Program-made: the position numbers and the translations under genes | Shown: piece by piece, positions 24,925 to 39,000 of the stretch | Layout of the letters: each line of letters begins with the position of its first letter | Numbering within the stretch: the stretch's first letter is position 1 | Notes under the pieces: model-generated | Databases searched by the model: none | Told to the model about the DNA's origin: nothing | What the model saw: the letters and a program-made list of their open reading frames with translations, nothing else | Source of the DNA: Anas platyrhynchos | Lineage: Eukaryota > Chordata > Aves > Anseriformes > Anatidae | Direction of reading: 5' to 3' | Assembly (NCBI RefSeq): GCF_047663525.1 | Contig: NC_092591.1 | Coordinates: forward strand, 30,661,001-30,725,000 | DNA length: 64,000 nucleotides

Positions 24925-25492
24925 TGTTGTGGTTTAACCCAGCAGGCAGCTGAGCACTACACAGCTGTTCACTCATGTCCCCCCACCCCCACAGTGGGAT
25001 GGGGGAGAGAATCAGAAAGAAAAGGTGAAAACCCATGGGTTGAGATAAAGGCAGCTTAATAGGACAGAAAAGGGAGGGGAAATAATGATAATAATAATGA
25101 TAAAAGAGTACATAAAGCAAGTGATGCACAGTGCAATTGCTCACCACCTGCTGACAGATGCCCAGCCCAGCCCCGAGCAGTGTCGTCACCCACCCCGGCC
25201 AACCCCACCAGTTTTATTGTTCAGCATGATGCTGTATGGCATGGAATGTCCCTCTGGCCAGTGTGGGTCAGCTGTCCTGGATCTGCCCCCTGCCTGCTCC
25301 TGGTGCACCCCCAGCCTCCTCACTGGCAGAGCAGCCCCAGAAGCTGGAAAGTCCTTGGTTCTGCATGAGCACTGCTCAGAAAGAACTAAAACATCAGTGT
25401 GTTACAGCATTATTCTCATTCTTAATCTGAAACACATAACCGTAGCAGCTGTGAGGAAGAAAACTAACTCTGTTCCAGCTGAAACCAGGACA
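24925..25492 (+). mobile_element. Solo ERV LTR, sense
   Basis: It starts TGTTGTGGTTTAACCC and ends AAACCAGGACA, 568 bp, typical of a family common in bird genomes. The flanks CAGGC (24920-24924) and CAGAC (25493-25497) look like a 5-bp target duplication with one change. No internal retroviral genes adjoin it, so it is a solo LTR. Related fragments lie at 1702-1850 and 8691-9079. Confidence 0.8.
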
Positions 25493-25671
25493 CAGACCAT
25501 CATGGAAGTTACTGGTTAAGCCTCTGGAGTGGAGGTGGAGCAAGGGACATGATGATGCACCAAAGTAGTGGGAAAATGCTGCTCTAAAAGCCCCTGCACC
25601 AAAACAGCCAGTACCAGAAATTTCAATAGGAACATCCCCATCAGTTGGTTCTAGAGAGGTGAAAAATTAAT

Positions 25672-25900
25672 TATAGAATCACTTGGGCTGGAAAAGACCC
25701 TTAAGATCAAGCCTAACCATCACCTAACACTACCAAGTCCATCACTAAACCATGTGTTGATTACCTCCAGGGGCAGGCCACCACCTCCCTGGGCAGTATG
25801 TTTCAATGCCTACCAACCCCTTCTGTGAAGAAATTCATCCTGGCATCCAATCTAAACCACCCCTGGAACAACTTGAGGCTGCTTCCTCATGTCCAATAAC
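25672..25900 (-). mobile_element. CR1 LINE 3' fragment, antisense
   Basis: Begins 'atagaatcacttgggctgga', the reverse complement of a CR1 tail. It continues through the 'ggcaggccaccacctccctg' region typical of antisense CR1. Older and more diverged than the copies at the left. Confidence 0.75.
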
Positions 25901-28900
25901 TTGTCACCTGAGAACAGAAACCTACATGCTCCTCACTGCAATGTCCTTTCAGGTAGTTGTCCTTTCAGTTGCCCAGGCAGTAGGCATTAATATTATTTGG
26001 TATTAATTAATTAATATTAATTGGTAGAAGAGTTACCATACAGACCTTACAATGACCAGATCTCACTCCTGCCCTGTCTGAACAAGCTGCAGATCACGCT
26101 GTTGAGAAAAAAAGCCAGCTGCAGTCATTGGCTGTGGGTGCAGGTGTACTGGTAATAAACCAAAGGTACACTTCATCTATGAAAACACTAGATATGAGCA
26201 GGGAAAAAATAATCCTCTGTGCTACTATTAATAGAATAGGAGACCAAGTAGCATGGAAACTATTAAAATCTCACGCCCACTAAGAGTACAGACGTTATTA
26301 AGAGAAGAAACATCTAAGCAGAACCCTTTGCATCTCTTCTTGGACTGTGATTTTTTTTTTTTAATTTATATTTTAATAATGGAATAAAATAGGGAGGTGT
26401 GGCTGGAGAAAGGGAGATAGAAAGCATGTGGCAGTAAATGAAAATGAGGTTTCTGATAAGCTCAGAAAGATAATGGAAAGAAGATATATGTAATGCATGG
26501 TAAAGCACATGGAAAGACTAAAAACAATACTAAAATATTTTAAAAAGCCAGATCAGCTGGCTCAGTTTAACTGCTGCAGTCTTGAGACACGGGAGGGCTT
26601 GCAGCATCCTTGCTGGACTCAAGGAGATAACTTGCCTTTGGTAGGTGATGAGAGATGGAGAAAGGTGAACACAGCACTGACTCACAAACCAGGCCACTAG
26701 CTGTTGAGGTAACTAAACATGCCTTAGCTGCCAGATTTTACCTGTCTGGAGCTTTGTTTTATTTCATTTTAACTAGGGTAGTCAGTAATTCCTGCAATAG
26801 GATTTTTCATGATTAGATATCTAACCTGTGCCCTGACGTGGTCTTACTTAGCTTGGTCTAACTCCTTAATGCAATAATAACAATTTAGGATCCGAGAATA
26901 AGAACTGTTACAGCTCTCAAGGGAACCCAGAGAATCATGGCATGGATGGATCCACCCAGGCTGGAGAGTCTGTTACAGCATCAGAAAAATGCTCTAAAAT
27001 TATAATAACATGATGATGTCGGTGGGTTTATTCATTTACAGGATCAGCCTCAAGGGACAAGAAGTTGCAGTGAAGCAGCTAGAATAGCGACAGAGATGCG
27101 AAATCCTATAATGGTCCCTTAAACAAGGCAGATGCAGGAAGAATTTGGGAATGGCGTAGGGGAAGGAATCAAACAAGAAAAAAAAAGTTTGAAATAGAGA
27201 GAGAGAAAGCTAAGTGCTAGAAGTATTTAATTAAAGACGGAATTGTGGATTAAGCATATACATACGTGCAATTACAATGATTATAATCGTGCTCATGGTA
27301 ACAGCAAACACATGGCTAACTGGGTATGGAGGGGGAACCATCCATCATTTTCAAAAGGTTAGGGGGAGGCATCCGGAAAAGCTTTTTAAAGAACAGAGAC
27401 TGAGAGAAATGCTGCTTTGTACCCTTTAATACATCCTGCTAACCAGTTAATTGAATTTTTGAAAGGTTTTGTCAATTACTGTAATCGTAATACACACTAG
27501 AGGTAAAATGCTTATCCATATGGTTATTGCACAGCTAGCCAGTTATGCCATGAAGTACTACAGTTACTACATGAAACCTACAGCACAGGCCTAAGGTCCA
27601 AGCAGGAAGTAGGATTAGGTAGAGGATTAAAAGCGAGGTTACAAGATAGGGCTAAGGCCTTTCCTGGAGTTCAGACAAGAAAAAATTCCTGTAGCATAGA
27701 TGCAACTCCCCTCCCAGAAACAGACTAAAAGTAAGATTAAATATACACCTAAGAGGTTCAAGGAAAAGATGTAGACTTGGCAATGTTATGATGATTGAAT
27801 TTGATGATCTCAAGGCTCTTTTCTAACCTAAAATAATTTTATAAGCTACCTATAATACAGAATTAAAATCCATACAGCAGACAGCACTAAAAACAAGGGT
27901 ACATACAAGCTCCTTTTTGCTGTACCCACCCAGCCTGGATGCCCTGCTCAGAGCTTCCTATTGTGCCATCCTCCAGCTGACTGGGCATCAAATAGGTCTG
28001 GGAACAATTGCATCCTTCAGGAAGCCCAGGGCTCATCCTGCTCCTTCCTGAGGATGCTGCTGCTGCTGAGCCCCTGTGCTCCCAGGCACAGCAGTGGAGC
28101 TTGCAGCAGGGGCTCCCCAGAGCCAGGGATGTTCCTGTCCCTGCATGCTGTGAGCCCAGGGGAGGAGGAAAAATCATCAGCATGGTTTTTACGGTTCCAG
28201 TTTCCATCTGACCTTGAAGGAGCTGCTTTCACCTTGCTGCATCTTGAGCTGAAGCACTGCTTGCTGTGCTGGCACTCTGCTTCCTCTTACACTCACCTGC
28301 TATTTGTTTTATGTTTGCTTCAAATGTGGGCAGATGTTTTTTTCTTTAAAGTGGGATTTAAGCAGTCTGGGTATTTTGATATAGCTGAGATGCACACCAG
28401 CATAGCCAACCTGTGCATATTGGCCCCTCTTGCAGCAGTACAATCTCTTAAGATGCCCAGGCTCCCTGCAAAATCACATTTAGCTGGTCAGTGGGTCCTC
28501 CATAATTGTATGGAGAAAGATGGACAAATACTGCACCCTTATTTCCTAAACAAATCAAGCCAAAAGAGCTGTAGATAGTCCCAGGACCTGGCCATGGGTA
28601 AAAGCAAGGTTTGACCCCAGAGATGTGAATGTGAGGACTGTGGCTGGAGGAGGTGGGGGCTGGGGCAGCAGAGAGGGACAACGATGATGATGACGACTTG
28701 CTTTTAGCCTGGGAGGATTCAGGGAGAAGGGAAGAAGAGCTGGCACAAACCCACCCCGTTATGCAGTGTTTTAGCTTCCTCCCCTGCCCTGTGCACGGCA
28801 TCTCTAGCAATATAGCTTGCCACCCCTTGTGGGATCATCATTCTCAGAAATCCGTTATCCTGGTGCTGTAAGCCCCCAGATCCTCCCCCCCTCCCTCTCC

Positions 28901-29200
28901 ATGCACAGAAACATCCCAGATTACCAGGCTGCCCCCCTCCCGTTCTGCCCAGTACATTTCCCCCTGTTTGTGGCTACAACTTGCTGCAAACCCAGGCGGG
29001 GTTTGGTGGAGCAGGCAGGGTGCTCATTGCTGCAGGGACAGCCCCAAATTGCTCAGCCCTGAGAAATGTGGGTGTGGGACAGAGCTGGCATGCCTCATTC
29101 CCCTCACCCTCCCTGTCATCCTGTCCCCCTCCACAGTCCCAGCCCTTCCTGCCCTATTGGAGCATCCTCCCCCCTCCCCTGCTCTCCATCTTCCTGCGGT
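25901..29200. other. Intergenic, no gene recognised
   Basis: About 3.3 kb of mostly AT-rich sequence. A short degraded sense CR1 tail (gatgatctcaaggctctttt) is at about 27785-27840. The open frame at 27961-28578 has no family signature. Some stretches may be decayed retroviral sequence, but I cannot support a call. Confidence 0.4.
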
Positions 29201-29204
29201 CTGC

Positions 29205-30060
29205 AGAGCTGCATTGTGGGAAACTCCCAAGTTTTTTCCAACCCCCCCTTCCCTCTGCCTCCCTCCCTCTTCTCTGCGCAAGAGCCAGCTGCGAGGTGCG
29301 ACTCGTAGGGCCGGAGGACAGGAGGTAAGGGCTGCTGCTGCTGCTGCTGCTGCTGCTTTTTCCCCTATGCCCACCAGCACTGGGGAGGGGGCAAAGCTGC
29401 CGGGGTCCCTGGCTATCAGCCGAGAGCTGTGCGGTGTCTGTGCTGCGGGGTGGCTCAGCGACACAGCCACGCAGATCTACCTGCTCAAGGTGAGTGTCCG
29501 CCTCTCTGCAGCTGCATGCGACGGAGGCCAGGGGCTGCCACGCCGGGAGCGAGAGCGCCTGCCCGCCTGTTTTTTTTTTCTCCCTGTTAACAAATAACGA
29601 TGTTTTTAACCCAAAGCAGCGAGGGGCTGCGAGCAGCCCCCTTCCTCGCACCATCCTCCTGCTCCCTGAAGGTCAGGCAGCCAGAGGAGGAGGCATTTCC
29701 GCAAAGGCAGAGCCCGCCGGCCTCCGCGTACCTGCCGCAGCCTCCAAGCGATGCGCCAGGCTGGCCTCACCACGACCAGGCTCCTTGCTTCCAGCCTCCG
29801 GGGAGGCTGCAGCCCCGGGATGGAGGCTGGGGACCTGGTGCTGTTCCGGAGGCAGAGCTGGCTCCGGGCATGGAAAACCAGAGCCGGCCGTGTCCCGGAA
29901 ATGGTACAGGCGGGAGGAGGTCGCTGCGGCGCTTCGGTCTCGGCAGGAAAACTGCAAACCTCCCTGGAAGGCTCTCAGCAGGCTTCCAGCTGGGTTTCCT
30001 CTCCTGTCCGCCCGCATGGTGTCATTCGTTCGCCCTTCGCTCTGTGTCGATGCGTTAAAA
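29205..30060 (+). promoter_or_regulatory. CpG-rich segment, candidate CEND1 promoter and first exon
   Basis: CpG density rises clearly over 29280-30060 compared with its flanks. A good splice donor (gacaggag|gtaagg) is at about 29325, followed by (CTG)8 at 29332-29355. A second donor (ctcaag|gtgagt) is at about 29490. A 'tgtgggaaac' RBPJ-like site is near 29216. No coding exon is convincing, and the next plus-strand gene is CEND1, whose coding exon has an upstream acceptor. Linking the two needs a 13-kb intron; this is inference and the segment could serve another transcript. Confidence 0.35.
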
Positions 30061-33000
30061 GCGTGTTTAATCTCTTGCAGTCCTGAGGCAGGAGGCTATG
30101 CAAAGCGAGCGCTGCTGCTGCCTCCTTTTCTGGGCTGTGGGTTTTTTTTTTGGGGGGGGGACAACAGGGGGGACAAACATCTCCTGTTACAAATGGATAG
30201 CCTTTGATATATTCCCCTGCGTTGTGCTGGAAAGCCTTTTACAAAGGAAAACCTGCCCAAAATAAATAAAATAAGCACAAAATGGAGAGCGGAGTGGCAA
30301 GGCTGCCTATTTCAGGCTCTGGGGAGAAGAGCGCACCAAATGAGCAGGGGGAGGAGGACACCTGGGCTTCACAGTGTGTACAGCAGGCATGAAATGCAAG
30401 GGGGGGTGTCTTGGGAATGTTGGTCTGTCCTTGCCCCTGTGCGCATCTGTGCCCCATGTGTTTGCACTGACCTGTTGCTTTGTTCCCTGCTCCTATGCGG
30501 GGTCTCAGTGACCATCAGGTGGGGGAAGGAACCTGATTTTTATTTGGGAATCAAGGTCAGCCTGGGAAAACTTCAGCAGTGGGGTGATAGGAAGAAGCCT
30601 GGTGGCAGCCCAGTTTTCTTGGGTGGGGCTTGGGCAGGATGCTGTTGGGAGAGGGAGGATGGACAGGGCTGGATGGAGCTCCCTGCTCCGTCTCGGGACT
30701 GACCTCCAAAGCCTGACCTTCACAGCTGTGACCTTCAGCAGCTTCCATCTTCCCTTAGCCACAGCACCTAAAACTAGCCCCTCACCCATGGTATTGCTGC
30801 AGAACAGTGGGAGAAAAATCCAGAATTCCTCTGAATGCATGTATTCATCCCTCGGCTGGCAGACAGCCACGACCGTGGGCTTGCCTGGGTGTGCTGGCCC
30901 CATCCTTGGGGAGGGGGGGATAGGGGTAGGAGAGCTCTGAGCAAGCCTTTCTATGCAGGATGTACTTGGGGTGTCCTTCCCCTGATCCTATCCAGCTTCT
31001 GCAGGTGGCAGGGAGGGAGAGGAGAGTGCTCGGGTTTTGGTGGGGGGCATTTCCCCGCAGGGTGCCAGGAGCCTCTCCAGAAGGTCTCTGCTGAATTATT
31101 CCCCATCCGCCTGCAGTGGCTTCTTATGTTTCAGCTGCAAAGCAACAGCTTTTAGGCTGATGCCTGCAGATCTGCAGGCCGTGAGATTCGGACCTGGCTC
31201 TGCTCATGCAGATCTGCATTCGCACGTCTGTGATCTCTTTACTGGCCACAGCTGAGATGCAAAGGGGTGATGGCAGGAGAACCTGGTGCAGTCCCGCATC
31301 CATCAGAAGGATTTGTCAGGGTGCCCATAAGATTAAGAGAGCTGTCAAATTTGCTGCTGCTTACTGCAGTGCCTGGGGATATTTTACTGTGCCAGAGGCA
31401 GCCCCCCCCACACCTTTTTTTTTTCTTTTCTTTTTTTTTTTTTTTTCTTTTCTGCTTCTCTGTTGCATTTGAGTAAGAAATGGTACTTGCTGACTGTCAG
31501 GATGGGGCCTTAACAGCAGCACTGGGAAGGTAGCATGCACCATTGGCACATTGCACACTACACACACAACCAACCAAATAAAATCCAGAAAGGCAGAACT
31601 GCAAAGCTTGGAGGAGTTGAATGAGCTTGGGTGATTTGTTAGGAAATCAGACTTTTTGCATTCGGGTGCTAACTCCTGGCTCCTTGAGGGGGGCAGCACC
31701 TTGGTTTGGAAACACTTGTCCTCTCGGCTAAGGCAGCTTCTCAAGTGCTGGAAGGTTCAAGGTGAGAAACTGGGCTTTGTGGTGGGGGCAGCAAGGTGTC
31801 CGCTGTTCTCTCAGCGGTGGCAAGGAAGCAGAAAACATTTGCTGACCCCACCACAAGGTTATTCCTGAGATGGCATTGCAAAGCCAGCGTAGTATGGCAG
31901 AAAGCTGAGACATGGGGAGCTGCCCAGGGTAGGATATGGGTGTGCTACAGCAGTGTGGGATGCAGGCTTTGGTCTCACAGATCAAGGGCACGAGTTTCAG
32001 CAGAATGAGCCCAGAAGTGTGCCCGTCAGGCTGGCGGGGTGATGGCTGAGGTCTACATCGCTGGCTTAGCATCTTCTGCTGCATCTCCTGAGTTGCTCCC
32101 CCTTGAAACTGCTCCCAGGGCTTCAACCCGTGTCCTGCCAAATAATGCTGTGGAAGGAAACTATCCTGGCTGGAAAGCACCTCCTTTGTTCCCCCCAGAC
32201 TTCTGTCTTGGGGTGAGCGGTGCTCAGCCTTGCAAGCTAAGGCTTGGGTTCTAATAGCTTGTGGTTTTGAATGGTAAGAGCTATGGTCTTTTTCCATTAG
32301 AAGAAACAGAGATATGAAATGAAAAGCAATGTTTGACTCTGCATCCAAGGGGGATGCAAGCCCCAGGTTAAAGCTAGGGCAGAACACAGCCAGGCAAGAT
32401 GCTCTGAAACTCTTCTGGTTATCTCGGTCCCTCTCTGGGGGTCTGTGCACTGTGCCATGACCCTGTAAAGCCGGGCTCTGCAGCACAAGTCCTATTTCCA
32501 ACCTAGTCACAGCAAAGTATTCTCAGATTCTTATTCTAGAAATGGTTTTGCTGTAAACTGTGGTTGATAGCACAGCTGTTTCAGCTGCATCTGAGGGCTG
32601 GTGGCAGGTGACCAGGCAGGTGACAGCTTTGCCATGTGTGACTTCTCCTGCAGGAGAAGCACAGGTTGGGTGCACAATGGGTCTAATGCAGTGAAAAGTC
32701 CAAGACAAAATCTTTTATTTCTTGGTGCTGTTTTGGTGCTGCTTTCCCTGTTCCCACCATGTCCTGGGGCAGCTGCAAGTCAGGCCACGAGAAGAGGGTT
32801 TTGTCTTGGTTTTGTATGTGTATCAGTGCAGGGCACCAGGCAGTGAGCGTTTTGGACAATCTGTGCCCATTTGGGATCTGGGATTGAGGAGGGAGGGAGT
32901 GGCTTTGGTCAGGGTTTTTTTTTTGGCAGCAGCTTGTGCGTTTTTAACAGAGTGATGGGCAGGAAGCTGTACTGAACGAAGTGCTCTCCAGCCCATGGTG

Positions 33001-36000
33001 CCACAGAGAAATGGTTGGGTTTGTGGCTGCAAGGTGCCCTGGGTGGGAATTGGTGTGGCAGGAGGCATGCGGTGAGCCCCCTGTGCTCCCAGAGAAGAGC
33101 AGGGTGGGACAGCAGCCTGCCTCCCTTTCCTTTTGGCACTATGGGTTGAAGGGCAGGGTTTATACCTCTTTTTAGGTCTTTTTGAATTATTTTCACACAG
33201 GGTAAGAGAAGATAACAGGGTGAAATTGTGATTGAGCTGTGATTTGGATACTTTTTTAATAATAATAATAATAAAAAAAAAATAAAGCCCTTGGAGGTAG
33301 CATGCTGTGTCTCTTTTCAGTGCAAACCTCCATCTCCAAGAATAAAATGTCTGCCACGTCTGTTCTGGCGGAGCTTTGGGATCGGGGCAAGTGTGGCTTG
33401 CAGGAGTGATGCTCAGCTCAGATGTCGTCTCCCGTGGAGGCTGGGGACCATCCATCAGCACCCGGGCTGGTGCTGGCAGGAGTCAGGGCTCATCACTGCG
33501 TCTGGAGGCTGTGTGGGGATCCGAAATGCTGTGTCACCCACGTGGGGAGCGTGGCCAGGCTGTGTCGGCATCCTTTGAGAGGACACTGGTGTGCGGGCTG
33601 CAAGCTGGGGCTCTGCCCCATCTCTCTGCAGTTGCTCGGTTGCTTAGCTCTGCATCCCGGTCCCTTTGCAGATGTTGGACAAGGACAGCTTTGTGGGGCT
33701 GTGCAAGCCCCTCCTGTTCCCATACCCTGCCTTGGTGCTGGGTATAATGCAGCTGCTGAGCACCCGGGTGTCCTCCCAGGGAAAGGTGACGTGCCCGTGT
33801 GGCACAGATCCAGCAAGGCCATCAGATTTTGGGTCTTGGTGCAGCCGCAGGACTGACGCAGCCGTGGAGCAGAGGCTTTGCTTTGATTTGAAGCTGCTGC
33901 TGCCTGTTAAAACACTTTCAGCTCTCTGACGCTCTCCACGTCAAGATTGAAAGGGCTTATTTGAGAGAGAAATGTTTAATCCGGGGCTGAGGGGAGGGAT
34001 GCGGGGAGTAGCAAACAGCGGGTTGGCAAAAGGACTCATAAATATTTCATCAGAGTGAAGTGGGTCAGCGGTGTTTGCTGTAACTTGGCGCTGCTGTCTC
34101 CGAGGCTTTGCTTTGTGAGGGCTGGCGAGCACAGCTGTCTCCCTGCACAACCTGGTCGTAATGCACCGGGGCTGTTAAAAAGCATCTCTGGGAAGAGATT
34201 CCTGCTACGGTTGCATCTGCGCTGCGTTTTTATCACATTTGCTGTGCATTGCGTCAGCGGCGGGGGTCCGAAATAGAGATAAAAACCTCCCTGGGGAGAT
34301 GCCAGCCAAACAACACAAACTCCTGACGTAAAGCCCTTCCAATATTTATGGCAATACTGAAAGGTACTGCATTACCTCATCCATCACCACGGCACCTCTT
34401 GGAGATAGGAAAAGGCTTAGTCACGCTACGCTGCCATCACTTATCTTAGATGCTTGTATGGCACCTCACTGCCTTTAATGTGTCTATTGCCACAGCTCAA
34501 AAAGGGGGAGAAGGACCATTTGTGCTATAGGGTGCTGGTGAGCTGAAGCACTGGGGTGAAAAATAAAAGCTGCCCAGAGTCATGGGAGGAGACTGGGATG
34601 GGGCAGAGAGCTGCATCCAGCTCCTTCCAGCCCTGCTGAATCCCCCTAGTGCAGCGGGGAAACAGGCACACGTCCCCAGGGCACTGCCCAAGGGACAGTG
34701 CCTGGTCCCCAGGCTGCTTTACTCCCCAGGCTGCATTACTCAGAGTTCAGAGAAGAAGGTCCATATCCCACGTGTGGTCCCCTTGGAGCCACCAGCAGCT
34801 CTTCACTTCCATGGGAGAAAAAGCCTTGCCTATGTTTGGTCTCTTTTCCATAACGTCACACTGAGTCCCTCTGCATGCTTGCAGATCCAGCACAAACCAT
34901 CAGGCCAGCCTTAACAACTGCTGCTGGCTTTAACCTGATGGATGGGCAGAGCAGTGGGGAAGGACCTCCTTCCACCAAGCTACAGAAATATCTCCACCAC
35001 CTGTGGTGGTGGTGCAGTGGTGTTTATAGGGAGCCAAGGTCTACGTGTGTGCACGATTTAGCAGGCAACACGGGAAACGAGGCCTCCTTGCTTCCTGCTG
35101 AGCACAGCTGCTGCATGAGCTCAGCCTCCCACAGGCCAATTATTCCTTCCCAGTTTGTTCCTTCCCAGTTTGTTCCTTCCCCATCACACCAGCCGTCTGG
35201 CTTGATTGCAGGCTGAGGACAAGCTGCCTTGGTGAAAGAGGTGAGCAGGTTCCTAGGATGTCTCAGGCAGGGGCATGAGACAAAAGTCTACTGAACGGCT
35301 CAGGTGACCAGCAGGAAAAGTGTGAAGACGTGACTGCTGCTTCTCCTTGGGTGTCCAGAGGCAGTGGGATGCGCTGGTGACTGATACAAACTCTTGGCTG
35401 AGCCAACATCCGCAGAGGATAGCAGAGGTGCTGTGTTTGAGCCAGTGGGCTTTCAATGTGAATCCCATGGGGGAAAAAGGTAATGCCAGCCTAGCTGTGA
35501 GTCAGCAAGCTGATTCTAATTTCTACCTTAAAATATTTGAAGTGGTTCCAGCCCTGTCTTTAGCAGCTGTGGAGGGACAAATCCTTCTGATTTTTATTTT
35601 TATTTTTTTTTAGAGGTGAGATTTTGATATTTTCCTATGTGACATTCACTGGAGATAGCCAGGACTTTACTCCTTCCTGCAGGCTGGTCACTTCAGCCCA
35701 TGCTCCCTCTTTTTCTTAAATCACCTCCAAGCCACTTTGGTTCATGGGGAGATTTGGCAACGGACAAATTTTGGGAGAAGAAAGGGAGGTGAGAATAGTC
35801 TTGAGCTGCAGGACCTGAGGACTGGCACCCCAAACCCCACTCCCATGCCTCTCTGAAGGGCTCCCTTTCTCCAGGGCAATGTTCTTGACCGCAGCCTCTT
35901 TCTTCTGCTGCTACAAGATGACAAGTGGCGATGAGCCAGCACTGCCCTGTGGCCAGTAACCTCAGCTGTCTCTGTGGAAGACTTACCAGGAAGACTACCA

Positions 36001-39000
36001 GGATAGGCCACCTTTTATTTGGCACTTTCATCAGCACATCATGAGCTGACCTTAGCCAGGTGCTCCAGCTGATTTTCCTTTGGCCACCTCAGCCAAGACC
36101 TCTTTGGTGATGGTAATGCTCAACATGGCCTTGATTTCTTCCATTGAGGGTCTTGCACAGGCGAGCTCAGTCTCTGATATGACATTGAATGAATTTCCAC
36201 GAGGCAGTGAAGGACAGAGTTTGGGATGTGCAGAGGTCACACAAAACCAGTGGCAGCACTTGATCCCCCCCAGAAACACCACCATTTTCTAACAGCCTGG
36301 TCCCTCAGCTGTTTCATCTCATAGGTGCCTTACCTTTTGTACTCAGAGCAATGAGTACAAAGAGAGCAATTTTTGTTTTGGATTTTTTTTTCCCCTTTTG
36401 GGAAAGTTATATTTTCAAGTGCCTCTTTGAAGTGGCCAATTTCTAACTTCCCTCTTTATGTGCACAGTCTGCCACAGGAACAAATTGCAGACTTCAGGCT
36501 AAAATTACCTGCTCTTCGCCTACCAGCTGGTGCGTGAACCCGTGATGGTAATTCAGTCCTGTGAGCTGCTTTTGGCAGGTGCAAATTGCACTCGCCAAAG
36601 GGAGGATCTGCTTGAGAAGAGGGCCGTTCTCTGTTCCTTAGAAATCTGGTTTGGTCTGAAATGGCCAAACGCAGGTATGGCAGCTGAGGCTTACAAAACC
36701 TGCCAGCGGTGTCTGGGAAGCTCTTGAAACTAATTGGTGTTCGGCGTCTGTCTCACACACTGAAAACGTTTTTCCGTGCAGGTTTAAGAGCAATTAACTG
36801 AAGGATATGATGAGGTCTCTGAGTGCTGTGCTCTCATGTTCAGAGCTGTCCCTTAGCTTCGGGAAGGAGGGGAGCTGCTCAGCACATCCCCGCAGCACTG
36901 CTGGCTGCTCTCGGCTCACTTCCACCTGTATCATGTCAAAGGGAACTGTGGGCAGCCTCGGCTGCACATCTCATCTCCTCACAGAAGACCTCTGTCCCTC
37001 ACTGGCCAGCACTGAGCAAACTGCTTGCCGTGCCTGGCCCAAGCAGTGTGGAGCTGCTGCTTGGTCCTTGCCATGGTTCTGCTGCTCCAGGCTAAGGGGT
37101 TTGGTGGCTGACAGTGGAGATGGGGCAGGGAGAAGCATTAATACTTGCCTAGCCCTAGGGACCCAATTAATTCCCCACCCAAAAGCCAACACGGGTCATG
37201 CTACTTAGCTAGGAGTAGAGAGAATGGAGTTTTTGTACTTATCACCCTCTTCTTTGTCTGGAAAAGGCAAACCTTCAGGCATTTCTTTTTCAGACTGGTC
37301 AGGATGAAAAAGAACTGGAGGGGAGGTTAAGGAAGAAGATTTGAGGATTTTTAAGGTCTTTTCTGCCAAGTGTGGCTCTCTTGGCATGGCATTGCTAGAG
37401 GTCAGGCATGGCCAGTAGCTATTTCTGAGGCTGTTTGCAACCAGAGCACAGCTGGAGTTTGTGGGTCAGCCTTTTTGGTCGCAAGTATAAATTCAGATGC
37501 ATGACCCCACTGTGTCAGCTGAATTGTCACCTGCTGACAGGCTACAACAGTCTGAGTCAGTGTGGTGTTTGGGGACCCAGTGGAAATGGTTTGCTTTTTC
37601 ATGAAGGGTGGGTGGGAAACTCCACGTGTGAACCTGTGCTCAGCACTGCTCTGACCCCACACGTCTGTGGGGTGCAGCTTCCCACCACACCCCGCAGCGG
37701 CTGCTCCTCCTTGCAAAACTGCTGGGTTTTCCTTCTCATTCGAAATAGCAAGGGGGTGATTATAGGGCTCAGGAATGAGGCCGGTCTCCGCAGAGGGAAC
37801 AGAACCTATCGGTGGTACCTCACGGTGAAGCTAGCAGTGACTCATCTGCTCCATTTGGTGCAGAACTGATGCAGCTTTCATCTGCACATGCAGGAGGCAG
37901 ATGAATAGATGCATTTGCTAATTTGATGGGGGGGGAGGCAAAAAGGTGCCCTTCAAGGAGCCAGGGAAAGCTCCGCCTTCCCCTGTTGCTTTGGATGGGA
38001 CCAGCTCATTGCAACTGGTCAGTCTGCACTGAGCTGGCCTTAATGCAGGAACCAGAACCAGCCCAGGAGGAGTGTGGTGCCTGTGTGCTGCAGGAATTTG
38101 GAAGGTTTGTCTGTTCCTTTTTCTCCTTAATTGCTGGTGTCATGGTCTCTGCTCCCCCTTCCCAGCCTGGGGAGGAGCTCGTTGGCTGCCAGCAAGTGGA
38201 AAACTCTCTGAAATGGCAAAAATTGTTAAACAAAGAAATAGCATCAGGGAGAGGGAGGGAACAAAGCCTGTTTCTCACAAAAGCCTATTCTCCAGTGCTG
38301 CTGTCTGTGTGGGAGGCAGGGAGGGAGCTGGAAGGGGGGGGAATGGGTAGACAGTCAGAGGCAGCAAGGGAGGAATAAATAGTTGTGATCGGCTATGGAG
38401 AAGAAAGAGCAAAGGTGGAGAGGCAGGCCATTAGAGAAAAACTTTGTGTGATGGAGTGAATGAGGGAATGGGAGGAGGAGAAAAACCCTCACAGCAGTGC
38501 GCACACAGGTTTAATCTTTTTGGAAATGAGGAAAGCCCACATCAGATGGAAAAGAAAGGTGCTACAGAAGTGTTTGATAATGAGCACACTCATGCCCTCG
38601 AAAGCACAGGACTGGAAAAGGGAAAGAGAGCCAAAAGGAAATGTATAATTCCCAAGGTAGGGAGTCTGGGAGGCAGCTGATAACACCCCGAGGAGGAATA
38701 AGAGCCTTGCTGAAATGGAGCTGCTCAGGATGACTGCCCTGGGTCTGGAGGATGAGGATGGCAGCTACGGGTGGCTGCAAGCCAGCAGGATGCTAACCCT
38801 GCTAGCAGTGCCACTGCCACCAGGGGCAGAAGGGGTGCTTCAGCTGCTCGATGCTGTGTGACAGCATCATCCTGACCAAGCCAAAGGGTTTGGAAATGTG
38901 CTGGGCAGATCTGTGGCCCAGATTTTAATGCTTTGTGCAGACTTAGCTGGAAGTGTCTGCAGGGGTGGAAGAATGAGGACAAGGTTTTTTTCTTGTTAAC

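Noticed and set aside
28968-29597. Plus-strand frame of 209 codons in the CpG-rich segment
   Set aside because: Ala and Pro runs reflect base composition and the CTG repeat. No recognisable domain, and it crosses two good splice donors.
36052-36285. Minus-strand frame ending in KGKSAGAPG, faintly LINE RT-like
   Set aside because: Too short and lacks any further RT motif; could be chance.
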